In this document: positions 26,337 through 38,040 of the stretch, piece by piece
How positions within the stretch are numbered: the first letter of the stretch is position 1
How the letters are laid out: the number at the start of each line of letters is the position of its first letter
Source: Prorocentrum cordatum
Lineage: Eukaryota; Sar; Dinophyceae; Prorocentrales; Prorocentraceae
Length of the DNA stretch: 62,798 nucleotides
Reading direction: 5' to 3'
Assembly (NCBI GenBank): GCA_963575745.1
Contig: CAUYUJ010021069.1
Span: forward strand, 82,501-145,298
Notes under the pieces: model-generated
Database searches by the model: none
What the model was told of the DNA's origin: nothing
What the model saw: only the letters and a program-made list of their open reading frames with translations
Translations under genes and position numbers: made by a program

Positions 26337-27370
26337 ATGGCGGAGGTTCCAGAGCGCCGTGGCATGAATTTTGGGCGCAACAACAAACCACAACCACAAA
26401 TGAATGGATTCTTCTGGGGGGTCCCTCAGGGGAGAAGCCGCTACCTCGACACGAGAGCTCTGGCGGCGGCTGTGGTCGAGTTGGCCGTCCGGGGACGTCA
26501 AGTCGACCACAGCCAGTACTGAGTTGGTTCCGGTGTTCTGACGACTGTACAGTCGGGGCCCTGAAAAAGGAACCCTTTTTTGTTGGGGAGGGGCTCCGCG
26601 TTCCTTAAGTGTTTCACAGCTTGCTTCAGGCTTCCCTTATGTTTTCGACCGGAAATCGAAGGTTATCTTATGGACAAATAAAGGGTTCCCTAGGTCAACG
26701 CCCCGACTGTAGGCGTGCACGGGACGTCCCCGAAGATCGTGGTTGTGGTCGCCTGATGTTCCGCAGCATCGGCCCCCGTGGCCCTGCCGCGGCCCCTGGT
26801 CCCTGGTCCGCTCGAAGGGGGTGGCTCGAGGACGGGGCGCCGGGCCCTCGCGGGTGGGCCTCGCGCGGCGGGCTTCTCGAGCGCGGGACAGCACAATGCT
26901 CGGCATCGCTCGGAGGTGTGCACTTTTTCTCGGCGGGGATTATTCAGGAGCAGCTTCGATCATCTGGCGAAAGAGCCACGCACGAGACCGGAAAAAACGC
27001 AGGACATGGACGTCCGAGCGATGGGGAGAATGGTTCCGAGCACACTGGTTCCTCTTTTTGGGGAGAGCGCTGCCGTTTGTTCCTACAAAGCTTGCACAGT
27101 GGTTTTCACAACGGTGCCGCAGTGGTTCTACGCTCTTGGTTGGGCTGGGTCCCGGCTTTCTGCCCTCTCAGCCAAGGGTGTATGTACATCAGCCGGGGGT
27201 CGGATCGGGATGGGGCGCTCCAGAGCGTTCTGGAACCGTCTCAGAGTCTGTTCTGGAACACTTGAACGGCCGCCGCGTCGGCCGATACGTTCTCTAGAAC
27301 CGCCGTATTTCACAGATCCTTGAGTCATCCCCACAGACGGTTTTCTTATACCCTGGCGGTAGCGGGCATG

Positions 27371-27460
27371 ACCGGGCGGGGGGGGGGGGAGGAGGGGCCG
27401 GTCACGCCGCGAATCGTGACGTGACAAAAGGGGGGGGTGGGGTAGGGGGGTGGGTGGTGC
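27371..27460 (+). repeat. G-run tract
   Basis: Several runs of 5-10 G (for example at 27378-27387 and 27431-27440) interrupted by short spacers. Confidence 0.7.
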
Positions 27461-28070
27461 TGGTTACGGGCGCGATAGCGAAAAATTACCAACCCAGAGA
27501 TCCGATGCTGTGATTTTTAATGCGCGGTCCCCGGAAGTCTCCACCCTGAGTTGGTTTTTGACGGTCCCAGGGCCTAGGGAGGGCTCCTCGAGGCCGAAAG
27601 ATAAGAACAACTTCCGTCTTGACTCTATAGGCTTACGCCACATCCGCCGACCCCTTAACTGAGCTCAAGGTTTCGGTGTTTCTGTTCGGTGTTTGGAGGG
27701 TTCACGTCGCGCAGTTGGCAGGCCTTTCAGTGCAGTGGCAAGTGCCAGAGGAAATTGCCGAAGTTTGTTTTCTCCGTGGACGTGAGCCATGTCGCGCTTG
27801 ACGAGTAGAAAAGCACCTTGAAATACACGGCGTGCAAATGATACCAGTAGGGCGCCTGTGCCATGGCCCGTAAAAGTAGCAGCATCGGGGGTGCGAGCGA
27901 GAGGGAGGACGAAACCGATGAAAAGAGAAACGCAAACGAGGTGAAAGCGGAGGAGGAGGAGGAGGAGCAGGGGGAATATAGGGGAGAGGCGGAAGGGGAG
28001 TCAAAGAAGAGGAGGAGTTGGAGGAGGAGGAGTCACGAGTTGGTCTTGAGGCGTCACGGGGGCGTCTTGG

Positions 28071-28610
28071 AGGTAGTGTATGCACCTTTTGGGGGTTGTC
28101 TGGGAGCCTGTTGGGGGCCTTTTGGGCCTCGCTTGGGGCTCCCTGGGTCCCTCTTGGGAGGTTTTTGCAGCAGGATGAGGGAATCTCGGAGCCAAAGGAC
28201 CAACAACTTGCCCTCCCGGCTCCCTCTTGGGGCCGTCTGGAGGCCGTCGTGGGCCGTTTTGGGCGCTTCTGAGGCCGTCTTTGGGCCCTCTTGGACCTCT
28301 CTCGGCAGTTGCCGAGGCCGTCCTGGGAGGATATGGAAGGTTTCATGGCCCGTGTCGGACGTTGCGAAACCGCAATAGGCCAATATGCTACAAATGATAG
28401 TTTTGCGTAAGGAATGGGGCGATTTCTGCTTCTTGGGGCTCGCTTGGGACGCCGCCTCTTGGGTCGTCTTGGGGGGCTTCGGAGGCTGTCTGGAAGCCAT
28501 CGTGGGCGTCTTGGAAGGATATTTCGGCGACTTGTCGCCCTCTTGGACGGTCAGGGAGGCGTTTTGGTGCCCTCTTGGTTCGTTTTTGGGCCCTCTGTTC
28601 CCCCATGACG
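28071..28610 (-). repeat. Decamer repeat blocks, reverse orientation
   Basis: TCTTGGGGCC/TTTTGGGCC units at 28071-28330 and 28420-28610 are the reverse complement of the CCAAGA family elsewhere. A GGAGGA purine run precedes them at 27945-28035. From 27461 to 27944 nothing is recognised. Confidence 0.75.
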
Positions 28611-29402
28611 CGTTCGGCTGTAGGTCGTACCGGGCGAGGGGGGGGTGGTCAAATTTCCGGTTTGGGGTCCCAGGGGGGGCTTATGGCGGAGGGATAATCT
28701 CACACGCGTAGAGACCCACAAAGGGTCGGCGGATTTTTTCAATGCGCTGGATCTCTGGGAGCGGGCTCCTATCCTATTTTGTTGCGCCCCTGTCTTCGCT
28801 TCAGCACGAGCAGCTGCGCAGCAATTTTTGCTCCGCCCCCAGGCCTGCCCGCGCTGCCCGCTGTGCCGGGCTCCCCCGCGGGCTCCGCCGCCGACGTCGA
28901 GGCCGAGCGCGAGGCGGCGGCGGCGCCTTGGGCGTCGGCCACGCGGTTCCTGGCCGCCAGCCGTGAGGGGGGAAGGGCGCCTTTCCCAGACCCCCTCGCA
29001 GTGTCATGGCGCCAACATCGTAGAGCGGATTTCGTTCGGAAAGCAATCGGATGGGCCCAGAGTGTCCTGGAGAATTTCGTTCCGGATTTCGAAGTTCATC
29101 ACGTGGGGATTTTTTGGCCAGGAATGTAGACAAAAACACCCCCACGCGAAATTAACTTCGTTTCCACTCGCCTTCTTTTTCTGGGTTTTGCATTGACAGA
29201 CATCCACGCCAACAATCCGCTGCAGCACGTCTGCAAGGTCGGTGCAGTGAGCAGTGCTGCGGGGAGTTTTGTGTCGAAGGCGCCTACTGCGAATCACCGC
29301 CGCCCCCTGCCATTTGGAATCGCCCACGTGGCCGAGCTCTGTGGCAAGCTATCGGGCCATGTGTTCCCCCAGCCGTTGTAGAAACCCTTCGGGGAACACT
29401 TC
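28611..29402. other. Intergenic, no gene recognised
   Basis: Mostly unique sequence. The segment at about 29275-29320 (GCGAATCACCGCCGCCCCCTGCCATTTGGAA) resembles the right arm of the GC hairpin repeat at 42322-42345, so a fragment of that repeat is present. Confidence 0.5.
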
Positions 29403-29414
29403 GGGGAGGATGGC

Positions 29415-29449
<35 letters not shown>

Positions 29450-29462
29450 GGAGGAGGAGGGG
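29403..29462 (+). repeat. (GGA)n microsatellite
   Basis: About 45 bp of pure GGA/GAG triplets within a purine-rich stretch. Confidence 0.9.
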
Positions 29463-29483
29463 ACATCATTGATGTTGGCCTGT

Positions 29484-31045
29484 TCGGGCTTTCCTGGAGG
29501 CCCTCCTGGGGGCCTCTTCGGCTGTCTTGGGGCCCTCTTGGGGCCGTCTTGGGTGCCTCTTGGGCCGTTCTGGGGCCATCTTGGCGGTCTCTTGGGTGAT
29601 CTTGGGGCGATATTTGGGGGCTCTTGGGCTGCCTACGCTCAAGTTCGTCAAACACCTAAGGATGATCAATGATTTTGGCCCCTTCGGGCCTCAAGGAGGC
29701 CCTCTTGGAGGCCTCTTGGGCCGTCTTGGAGACCTCCTGAGGGCCTCATGGGCAGTCTTGGGTCATTTTGGAGCCATCTTGGGCCGTCTTGGTGGCCCCC
29801 TTGCCCGTCTGACGCCCTTGCGAGTCGTCTTGAGGGCCTTTCTGGGCCGACTTAGGGCTCTCTTGGGGTGCTCCAGGGCTGTCTTGGAGGCCATCTTGGG
29901 CGTCTTGGGAGCCTCACTGAGCTCCTTGGGGCCCTCTTGGGGCAGTCTTGGGGGCCTCTTGGGCCGTTCTGGGACCAACTTGGAGGCCTCTTGGGCGATC
30001 TTGGGGCGATCTTTGGGGACTCTTGGGCCGTCCCGGGCCGTCGGAAAACAGAAATGAAGCAATTGCCAACATCCGTCGAGCACTTAGGCCAATCTTAGGT
30101 GTTGGCCTTTTCGGGCCTTCCTGGAAGCCTCTTGGAGGCCTCTTGGGCCTCTTGGGCCGTCCTGGGCCATTTTGGAGGCTTCTTGGGCGGACTGGGAGGC
30201 ATCTTGGACCTTGGACCCTCTTGGGCCGTCTTGGAGGCCATCTTGACCATCTTGGGCGAACTTGGAGGCCATCTTGGCCCATCTAGGCCCTCTTGGAGAC
30301 TATTTTCAGCCGTCTTGGGGGATGTCTTCCAGACATTGAGGTCGCTTCTGGGCCTTCTGCGGGGCCAGCGCGCTGGGCCGAAGCCCCTAGGGAGATCTGC
30401 GTTGGAAGGGAACCAACACCAAAGACCGTAAGATCTAGCATGCCAGGCGCCCCTGTGGCAAGACCACAGGGGGCGGCGGATGACGGAAAGCGCGAGTAGC
30501 GACGCGATCCGTTAGTCGTTAGTTGAGAGACACTACAAGGGGTAGGTGGGGGGTTGGCAGGCGCGGCCCCAGATCCCATAGCCCTAACCATCTTGGGCCC
30601 ATCTGAGGCCGTCTTGGCGGCTTCTTTGGCGGGCTTGGAGGTGTTTTGGGCCCTCTCGGCCGTCTTGGACGCCACCTTGGTCTCCTGGGCTGGTTCAGGG
30701 CCGTCTTGGTGGCCATCTTGACTGTCATGGAGGCCTTTTGGGCCGTTTTCGTCGTGGGCTGTCTGATGGCCGAAATGACACTCATTGCGACATCCTGCAA
30801 ATACTTAGGGAACAGGAAGGATTTGGGCCCCTTCGGGCCTGCCTAGGATGACCTCTTGGAGGCCCCTTCGGCCGTCTTGGAGGCCTCTTAGAGGTTTCTT
30901 GGGCCGTCTTGGGCCAGTTTGGAGGCCATCTTGGGCCGTCTTGGGTGCATCTTTGGCCGTCTGGGGTCCATCTTGGAGCCGCCATGTTGGGCCCCCCTTG
31001 GCGCCATCTTGGCCGTCTTGGAGGCCAACTTAGCCATCTGCCATC
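29484..31045 (-). repeat. Long decamer repeat block, reverse orientation
   Basis: Units of GGGCCGTCTTGG, CCTCTTGGGC and GCCATCTTGG run for 1.5 kb, the reverse complement of the CCAAGA family. About 30350-30580 interrupts it with a different segment (GCGCGCTGGGCCGAAGCC ... CAGGGGGCGGCGGAT) that also lies just after the 3' LTR of copy 2 at about 42190-42300. Confidence 0.8.
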
Positions 31046-31103
31046 TTGTGGCATCATGGAGCCGTCCAGAGCAACCACCCGGCCTGTAGCTTTCATTTTA
31101 AAG

Positions 31104-31365
31104 TGAGCTGGGATACAAGCGAGAGGTAACGAGCGTGTGTCCGCGGCCGTTTGGCCCAAGCGGCGGGCCGCCCAGATCTGACTACACCTCAGCGCGAGGT
31201 GTACCATTTGCCATCGAGGCCAACACATCCTTTGCTTGAGATGGCTCGTCGCTCCCGCGACGATTTCCTACTACTGGGACTATCGTTACTACGGTACAAC
31301 AGAGCTGGAGCTGGGTTTCGCCTAAGGCGAAGCTGCTGGTTGGGCCTCCCAGCCCCTTTCAAACT
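31104..31365 (+). mobile_element. 5' LTR of copy 2
   Basis: Starts TGAGCTGGGATACA and ends CTTTCAAACT. It aligns along its length with 41933-42178. It includes the SL-like stretch at 31141 and the block CCTAAGGCGAAGCTGCTGG. The primer binding site follows at once. Boundaries are good to a few bases. Confidence 0.85.
31141..31160 (+). promoter_or_regulatory. Spliced-leader-like sequence in 5' LTR, copy 2
   Basis: CCGCGGCCGTTTGGCCCAAG. The 3' LTR copy (41970-41989) reads GGCTCAAG at the end and matches the dinoflagellate spliced leader at 17 of 21 positions with one gap; this copy has one more change. Confidence 0.45.
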
Positions 31366-31380
31366 TGGTAGCGGAGCTGG
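31366..31380 (+). promoter_or_regulatory. Primer binding site, copy 2
   Basis: TGGTAGCGGAGCTGG, identical to the site in copy 1, directly after the LTR. Compatible with initiator-Met tRNA priming. Confidence 0.75.
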
Positions 31381-31805
31381 CCTATGATGGGCAACTCTAG
31401 TTCTACTCCTCACCATCCACGGCACCATCTGGTGGACTACTGACATGGTTGAACATCAGGGTGCAGTGGGTCCGCGCGGAGGAATGTACATAACTACGCA
31501 CAACCGCAAGGACACTTGCAGTGATACCTCTGCTTACGCAGAGGCCTCTTGCTCGAGTCCTACATCCCTGCGCTACTACACTCCCTGACGTCCACCCACC
31601 TGCTCCACTTGGAAACTTCTTCGAATATGCAATGCGTGGGAACATACGATACGACATTATGTCGCCTCCACCCCCACGCAGGCTTGCGACCGCACACCGC
31701 TAATCCCAACCAGCCACATCCGACTACGACCTACGACGAGGCCGTTGGATTGGTATAATTATCTTTCGGCTCGTATGGGTTCCTTGAGGGTGTGCGGTGG
31801 GACAC

Positions 31806-33246
31806 ATGCGCGGCGGAGACAACGCAAGAACAACCGGCCCCCACTCGGACCCGGCCGTTCAAGGACGTATCCGCGAATTCGTTCGCGAGGTGCGTGCCTG
31901 GGTCAACGTGACCACAGGCACCATGACGCCCTCCCAACAAGCTGCAGCACTGCAGCGAGGCTTGGGAGGCCTCGCATGGACCATGACCATGAGAGTTCTC
32001 CCAGCAGCTATCAATCTCGGCCTTGACATAGGTGGCCGCCATGCCGATGGCGTCACCTACGTCATGTTCCTCTTAAGCACGAAGTTCGAGAACCTAGAAG
32101 AGGAACGCCAACTCAACTCTGGTACAGCTCTCATCGAGTTCCGAGTCCATGCGGGCGAACGGATCGACCAGGCTTTGGCGCGCTGCGATGTAGCCCGCTA
32201 TGAAGCTGAAGCGGCAGGCTTGAACATCCCCAACTGCCAAGTTCTCACAGGTATTCGATTCAGAACATTGGGGGTGGGGACTTCGCGTGCACGACAACCC
32301 CTACAGCCACAAAACCACCACATGCCGAGGGACGAGCAGCAATTTTATTCTCTGCTTGAACGCATGAGAGCATATGCCCACATCGCTGAAAGAACCCCTG
32401 GCAATATTGGTGGTATCTTCAGTCACGGTCACCGTGCCAAGACCTTTCACGCTGAAGCTAACGCAGGGCAGCCTGCTACCAGCGTCTGGAACGACGATCC
32501 GCAACCAACGGAGACCACCGCATTATTAACTTAAAATGGTGGTTCGGTCGCGGGGTTGCAAGACTCCTGGGCCAGGTTTCGGGGGCCGCCGTGCGGCGGC
32601 CCCTTCGCAAGCCACTGCCCTAGTGGGCTCAGCGGGGCAACCCGCCGAGTCCGACTTCGACTCTGGAACCGACGCCGACGCGTCCACAGACGACGGGGCG
32701 ACTGCCCTAGTCTATTCCGACATGCCCACGTATCTCACGGAAGAACACCAGGTGCAATGGCTCTTCTTAGGATATCAGAAACACAAGCGCCGATGGGGGC
32801 GATGTATGAAGAAGCCAGTCCTTAAGGTACGACGTACTATCCGACGGGCGCTCAGGGGGGCGGGTAAGGGTCGAGGCAAGGGTGGGGACAAACGACGGCG
32901 ATTGCACGGCAGAGGTATGTTAGCAGTCCTAGCATCCCTTACTGGTCCGCAATATGAAGAGTTGTTCCTAGGTGCAGGCAGGAACCGCAGGCGCACATCA
33001 GGAAAAGGTAAGGGGCGCTGGGGCAACCCGAAGGACGCTATCGGTAATGCAGTAGAATGTGATATCTGCCATATCACACAACATTTTCGCCGCGCGCGCC
33101 CTCGGGGCGATGGAGGTGGCAGAGGTCAGTCGACGCATTTGGCTCAAACTGCTTCGGACATGCAGTATGTTGACTGGGGGGCACTTTTAGCCGACCCTGC
33201 CGACAGCTCCATTACAGTTGTTGATTTCATGGTGCCAAATATTTGA
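31806..33246 (+). pseudogene. Gag, copy 2 (frameshifted)
   Basis: ATG at 31806 aligns with the copy 1 gag start. The capsid-like region (REFVREVRAWVNVTTG, MTPSQQAAALQRGLGGLA, LLERMRAYAHIAERTPGNIG) ends at a TAA at 32532. The C-terminal half continues in another frame from 32536: an acidic stretch, a basic GKGRGKGG region and a knuckle C-X2-C-X4-H-X4-R at about 33058-33096, in which the last zinc-binding Cys is replaced by Arg. The hairpin at 32632 encodes AGQPA. The knuckle in copy 1 is intact apart from its frame change. Confidence 0.8.
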
Positions 33247-33249
33247 GCG

Positions 33250-33836
33250 CCAGTAGGTCCCTCGAGAATTGCGCCGACGAGTTGTTCGAGGAAATCTTTA
33301 CTGGCCACAATGAGATCGACCTGGCAGACTGGCTGGGCATGCCCATCGCGGGGTAACCTGCCGATATTCAATTTGTCGAGCATTTCCAGATGCCCGCCGA
33401 GGCAGATCAAGAAATGGTGGGAGCTCCCGCGGGTTCAGAAGCCGCAATTCCTGCAACCGAAGGGGAACTACACTTGATGCCCCATCCTCGGGTTATTGGT
33501 GATCCGACGAACATGGAAGTGCATGATGATGACCCTTTGCGGGGAAGCCTGCGAGATGCTTGCGATCTGTCGGAGCGCATCCTGTGCGGGCTCGGCCACG
33601 ACGCAGGATATCAATCTACATTCGTAGCCGCGGAGCATTCCCTGAGCCGCCATGGGCGATCAGAAAGCCGTCGAGCCTGGAGGCGCGCGTGCCTCGCGGG
33701 CGATGATGGCGAAGACTGGGGAGTTGACCCGCGTCTTCTACGTCGCGGTCGGGTCCGCAGTTGCTCGCGCGAACGTTCGCGCGCGCGTTCCAGCGGTGCT
33801 CGCTCTAGCGGCCTTTCAGCGCCTTCATCCCCCTGA
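33250..33836 (+). pseudogene. Gag-distal and accessory N-terminal region, copy 2
   Basis: Short frames with an in-frame stop at the 33348 hairpin. The order of weakly conserved blocks follows copy 1 (8594-9260), including an RRAWRRACLAG segment near 33680 against GRWRRALEMA. Confidence 0.5.
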
Positions 33837-34440
33837 TGCGAGGGCCCCGAGGGCTCCTCCCAGGAGGGGTAATGGACCTGGCGCCCCACCGAGGAGGGGG
33901 CGCTTGCTTGGCGCCCGCCCCAGAGGGAAGATCTTCAAGAAGAATGCCCAGACGGCGCCAGACGGCGATATGCAGCGCCGTGTCGACCGCGAGAGTGCTG
34001 GATTGGCTCGCCCTCGCATAGATCATGATGCGATGCGATGCTACCAGGGCCGAGGTTGCACCGAACGCCGGATCCGTCACTGGCACTCTCTTCGCAGCGT
34101 CGAACGAGATGACGGAGGCAAAGTCATTGGCTCCAAAAGGGAAGAGGCTGTCAAAAACACCAGAATCACTTGTAGAGCGGGACGAAAGAGGGCCATCATC
34201 GAAGAACGGTAACTTCCCCGAGGTGTTGTTTGCATTTGTTTTGTGCATGCCGACCGCAGGCGCGGCTGCCCCATGAGGCGTCCCTCAAGGAGCCCCAACT
34301 CCCGTAAGACACCGTGGGTCTGGTCTCATGGTGATGGTCGTGGTCATTTCACCGGTCCGAAAATCGCACACAGAGAGCAATTGCCACGCTGAGATTACAC
34401 GGCAGCTGAAGATCATGAAATAGCCCATTCAAAGGTTAGA
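33837..34440. other. Unassigned insert within copy 2
   Basis: I find no counterpart in copy 1 and no recognisable domain. Short overlapping frames occur on both strands. It may be an insertion or a segment too diverged to align by eye. Confidence 0.4.
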
Positions 34441-35342
34441 TGGGAGTACCTTTAACCTGCTCGCTACCTGGAGGTATTCAATCGCGAGTGGAATGCGGGG
34501 AAGCCTGCTTCGCCCAAACAAGAAGATGTTGACCAGCAAGAAGATGATGCAGCTGAGGATTTGGCCGAGGCCGTGGGCCCCACAGCAGAGGCTCCTCCTG
34601 GGTACGACACGGACTACCCCGGCACGAACCTCTCTCCTGACGCGGACGTCATTCACGACCCTGACCCACCCATCGAGCTTGGTGACAGGATTGCAGAATA
34701 TACGATTCTCGAAGAAGAGAGGATAGTTGCACACTACGAGCCGAGGATTGGATGGATAAGAACTCCTGTGATACAACGGATCGCAGGTGACATTTGCGAC
34801 TTGTCGTGCAAAAGGGCGGCCAATATCACCAACGTGGCACGCCATAGGCCTGGTGACTATGAGGACCTCAATCCCGACAGAGGGCCCATGAGCTATGAGC
34901 CGTGGGCACCTGCAGGGGCAACGCCATAGGCGCCTCCTCCGAAGTCAAGGACTACGCCAAAGCAAGATCCACCCATCGTTGTGCCTGCATCTTCGAATTC
35001 TTCGAGCAATCCCAAGTCAATCGGACCTGATCCGCGTGCGCCACCGCCGAAACAGGAGAAGAGAACAATATATAGCCCAGATGACCGCGGGGCAACCTGC
35101 TGAGCGTCGTCGATCCAGTGGGCCAGCAGTGACCGCCGCAGCAGCTGTAGGTCGGGGCGCCAGCACTCCTACTCCACAGGGGCCTGTGGCTCGTCGTGGC
35201 CCTACGCCTGGCCGGACGCATAGGCATAGGACTGGCTGGGCGCCGACGCTGGAGGGGGCATCGAGGGGTGCTTCTTCATCGCGGCATGGTGCCAAGCAGG
35301 GGTTAAAAGGCATCAGGGGCAGCTTGCAAAGACAAGAAGTGC
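34441..35342 (+). pseudogene. Accessory low-complexity region, copy 2
   Basis: Fragments with acidic and Pro-rich composition (a 120-codon frame at 34561-34929, then another frame to 35360). Hairpins lie at 34495 and 35087. It is comparable in composition and position to the disordered part of copy 1 before Tpt1, but not alignable in detail. Confidence 0.45.
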
Positions 35343-35405
35343 GAGTTCTACGACGTCAGTGAGAGGAAACGCCGGGACTTCGATATCAGTGCCCCTCGAA
35401 TTCCC

Positions 35406-36185
35406 ATGGGACCCGCAGGCGCTGGTTCATTATTGGCAGGCGCTCGCGCACCAGCAGCACCTGCAGCAGCCCAGTCAGCAAGACGGTCTGATGAGCCAGG
35501 TCCGAGTTCCGCGGGGCAGACTGTTCTTATTTCCGAAGCGCTTGTGGAATGCAGACAGTATTGGGGAGGTATGCGCACTGCCGAGCGCGCGAAGATCAAC
35601 CCAGCGCATCGTCCTCATATCGATGACGGGTCTGTTCGATACATCGTGGTGACGCGCAACATCAGAGACGCTGCCGTCATTGCCGATGAGGGCGCTCACG
35701 CGCGTCAGGTTGTGCGCAATCTCCGACGTGGAGACCCTGCTCTCAGTTATCAGTCCGAGAAGAGCTACTTGACGGGGATCCTGAAGGAACAGAGAGTTGT
35801 TGGACCAGACCTGAACTTCGACGAGCAGCGCCGATGCTCAGAGTGGCTCACTACCGCTACTCGCCACGAACCAGTTCATGACAACCATATGTCGGATAGG
35901 GTTCTGGCAGCCGTAACATCTTTCGACGATTTCGATGGGTGGGTGGAGCTCTCGGAGCTGCACAACAAGTGGCCACCTGAGGGTAGCGGCCGCTTCCGCG
36001 GCGAGCACCTGGAGACTGTCCGGCGTTGCCTCAGCAACCGCCATTGGGCATATCAAGCATTGACTGTGCCGAACTTGATTGGCGTGGTCGACGGCGCTGG
36101 CATGCAGAAGAACAACCTCCAGATCAAGAAGTGCATGTTCGCCACCGAGACTCGCGATACATACCCAATCATATTTACCAGATAA
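35406..36185 (+). pseudogene. Tpt1-like N-lobe fragment, copy 2
   Basis: An ATG-initiated frame of 259 codons. The second half keeps the N-terminal Tpt1 features seen in copy 1: an Arg-His pair (TATRHEP, about 35862), then SFDDFDGWVELSELHNKWP and a following helix. The sequence stops at TAA 36183 just where another repeat begins. The QGHS, HGT and HxH blocks of the catalytic C-lobe are absent from this copy. Confidence 0.65.
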
Positions 36186-36189
36186 GTTC

Positions 36190-36345
36190 CTGGCCCGTCC
36201 TTTCCGTTCCCATGCCGGCCCATATGACGGAAAGAACGAGGTACGTATGATGTAGTTTATTTGGTTTGGGAGAAGCCTTTGAGGGAGGGGCTCCATGGGA
36301 GGGGCGAGGCGCGCGCGGATGCGTGGTGCTGGCTTGCTTTCTTCG
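36190..36345 (+). repeat. Inverted-repeat element inserted in copy 2
   Basis: Matches the units at 49326-49505 and 50165-50320: CCTTTCCGTTCCCATGCCGG, ATGACGGAAAGA, then GAGGGAGGGGCTCC and GGCGCGCGCGGATGCGTGG. Its arms are imperfect here. It marks the deletion junction between Tpt1 and the methyltransferase-like region. Confidence 0.75.
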
Positions 36346-37040
36346 TACTGCTTCCATTGAGCGTGGCCTCGTGCTCTCCTCTATTCCCGAACTTCCGACA
36401 CTTAGTTCATCCGATGCTGAACAACAGACAGCGTTACCGACGGACGCCCGAATCAAACATAAAGAGAAACAGAAAGCCGACGAAGAAGCGGGCATCGAGC
36501 CACGCAATATACCCAAAGTAGTCGTAGGAGGCAGCGATGACTGCGGTGACGACCGAAAGGGTCTCGGATGTAGTGCCTACTACACCAATGTTCCTCTCGA
36601 CTCCGACACGGAGAGCGACGATGAAGAGGGGGCCTCCATCGCGTTGCTTGCGGGGCTGCCTGCAGATGCACACGCAGATGTGTTTTCCATAATCGCAGCG
36701 TTATGCTATGGACGACGCAACAAGGTTGATATTTTGGATTTGTGCTGAGAAAGTGGGGGTATATCGCAGCTCGCATTCAGCTGGGGTCTGTCTTCCAGAG
36801 GAAACTTAGACGAACGCTCATATGTTGACGTTGGAAACAAGGCTGTCCAGGATGCAGTGATGCATTACTTAGACGCGTGCTTCGTCAACGCTGTCATATT
36901 GCAACCCAGCTGCAGAACGACTGGGCTACCTTCCTACTTCAAGTCTTCCACGTACCAAGTATGTGACATATGTTGCCATACTTCCAAACGACCTTCGACG
37001 GTTCCTCTTGTGATGACAACCACAAGGTACTTGGGTGGCT
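36346..37040 (+). pseudogene. Methyltransferase-like region, copy 2
   Basis: Collinear with copy 1 16300-16990: ALPTDARIKHKEKQKADEEAGIEPR, an acidic block, then VDILDLC followed by a stop where copy 1 has LELCGGEGG, then GGISQLAF, ILQPSCRTTG and LPSYF. Several stops and shifts make it non-coding. Confidence 0.7.
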
Positions 37041-37493
37041 GAGATCCCGCCGTGGACCACCTTGGTCACATGCAAGGGCACTCGCAAAGTGAACATGGAT
37101 CAATGCACTACTGGCTCATGTCATTTCCATGGGGTACTGTTTCGCAAACCGACCGCACTTATGGCCAACCATCGCTTTTTTACTTACACCTTTTGAGCGA
37201 AAATGATGCGCTGGCCATCATCAGCATGCCTCGGCATGTAACAAAGAACTGTCCATGGCTGCACACTATACTTCAAAGGTGCAGTCTTTTTTTGTGACGC
37301 AGTTCAGGTCGCTCGCGATCTATTTCAAGTGAACCGTGATCCCTTTTATTATCCCTTCTGCTTCCACCGTGCTTGTCGCCAACGTGAGGGGATTTGATCT
37401 GGGCGACCCAGCTGCCCCTCGGCAGCCCGACGGATCGGTCGCAAGACCACCTCGGGAGGGTAAGGATACCCTGCATGTGCAGATCATGTCAAC

Positions 37494-37880
37494 ATGCATT
37501 CTCTTCCACATGGCAGAAGCCCGAAGCATTGCAGGGGATATGATAAGGAAGACTACCATTGGGGATGTCCGAGCTGTAAGAAGAACTACCGCCAGAACAA
37601 GCTTGGGCACTTACGGATACCTCGCACATGCAAGTTTGCCAAGCCTTGGAAACTGCCCGACAGAGGCGGACAGGTGCCACCGGTTCCTGCCGAACTGGCA
37701 GCACCACCACCCGACGCGCAATCAGCGCCACCGCCCGAGGCGCAAGCCGCAGCACCACTTGCGCGGCAAAGAGCATCAAGACCCGGCTCTAGAGCCGGCG
37801 GCCCCACAGCTGGCGCCAGCAGCCACGACGTTACAGTAGGCAGACACGCTGCTGAGCCTGTTGAGGGGCAACCTGCATAG
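37494..37880 (+). pseudogene. Zinc-finger region before integrase, copy 2
   Basis: The HWGCPSCKKNY...TCKFAKPWKLP segment matches the copy 1 block at 17570-17690 (CPACQRD...CRFAEPFKLP). It is followed by an Ala/Pro/Gln-rich linker and ends at the hairpin-like stretch 37863-37876 and a TAG. Confidence 0.6.
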
Positions 37881-38040
37881 TGGAGCGGGCAGCTCGGATG
37901 ACCGCGGCCGACTGCCACAGGTTAGAGTCAGACGTGGTCGACAGCAGGGAGGAGATCCACCTCCACCGCCACCTGCGGGTAACCCTGCTGCACGCCCACG
38001 ACTTCCAAACTGGTCAAGGTTCGATGTGCAAATCAGCCTA

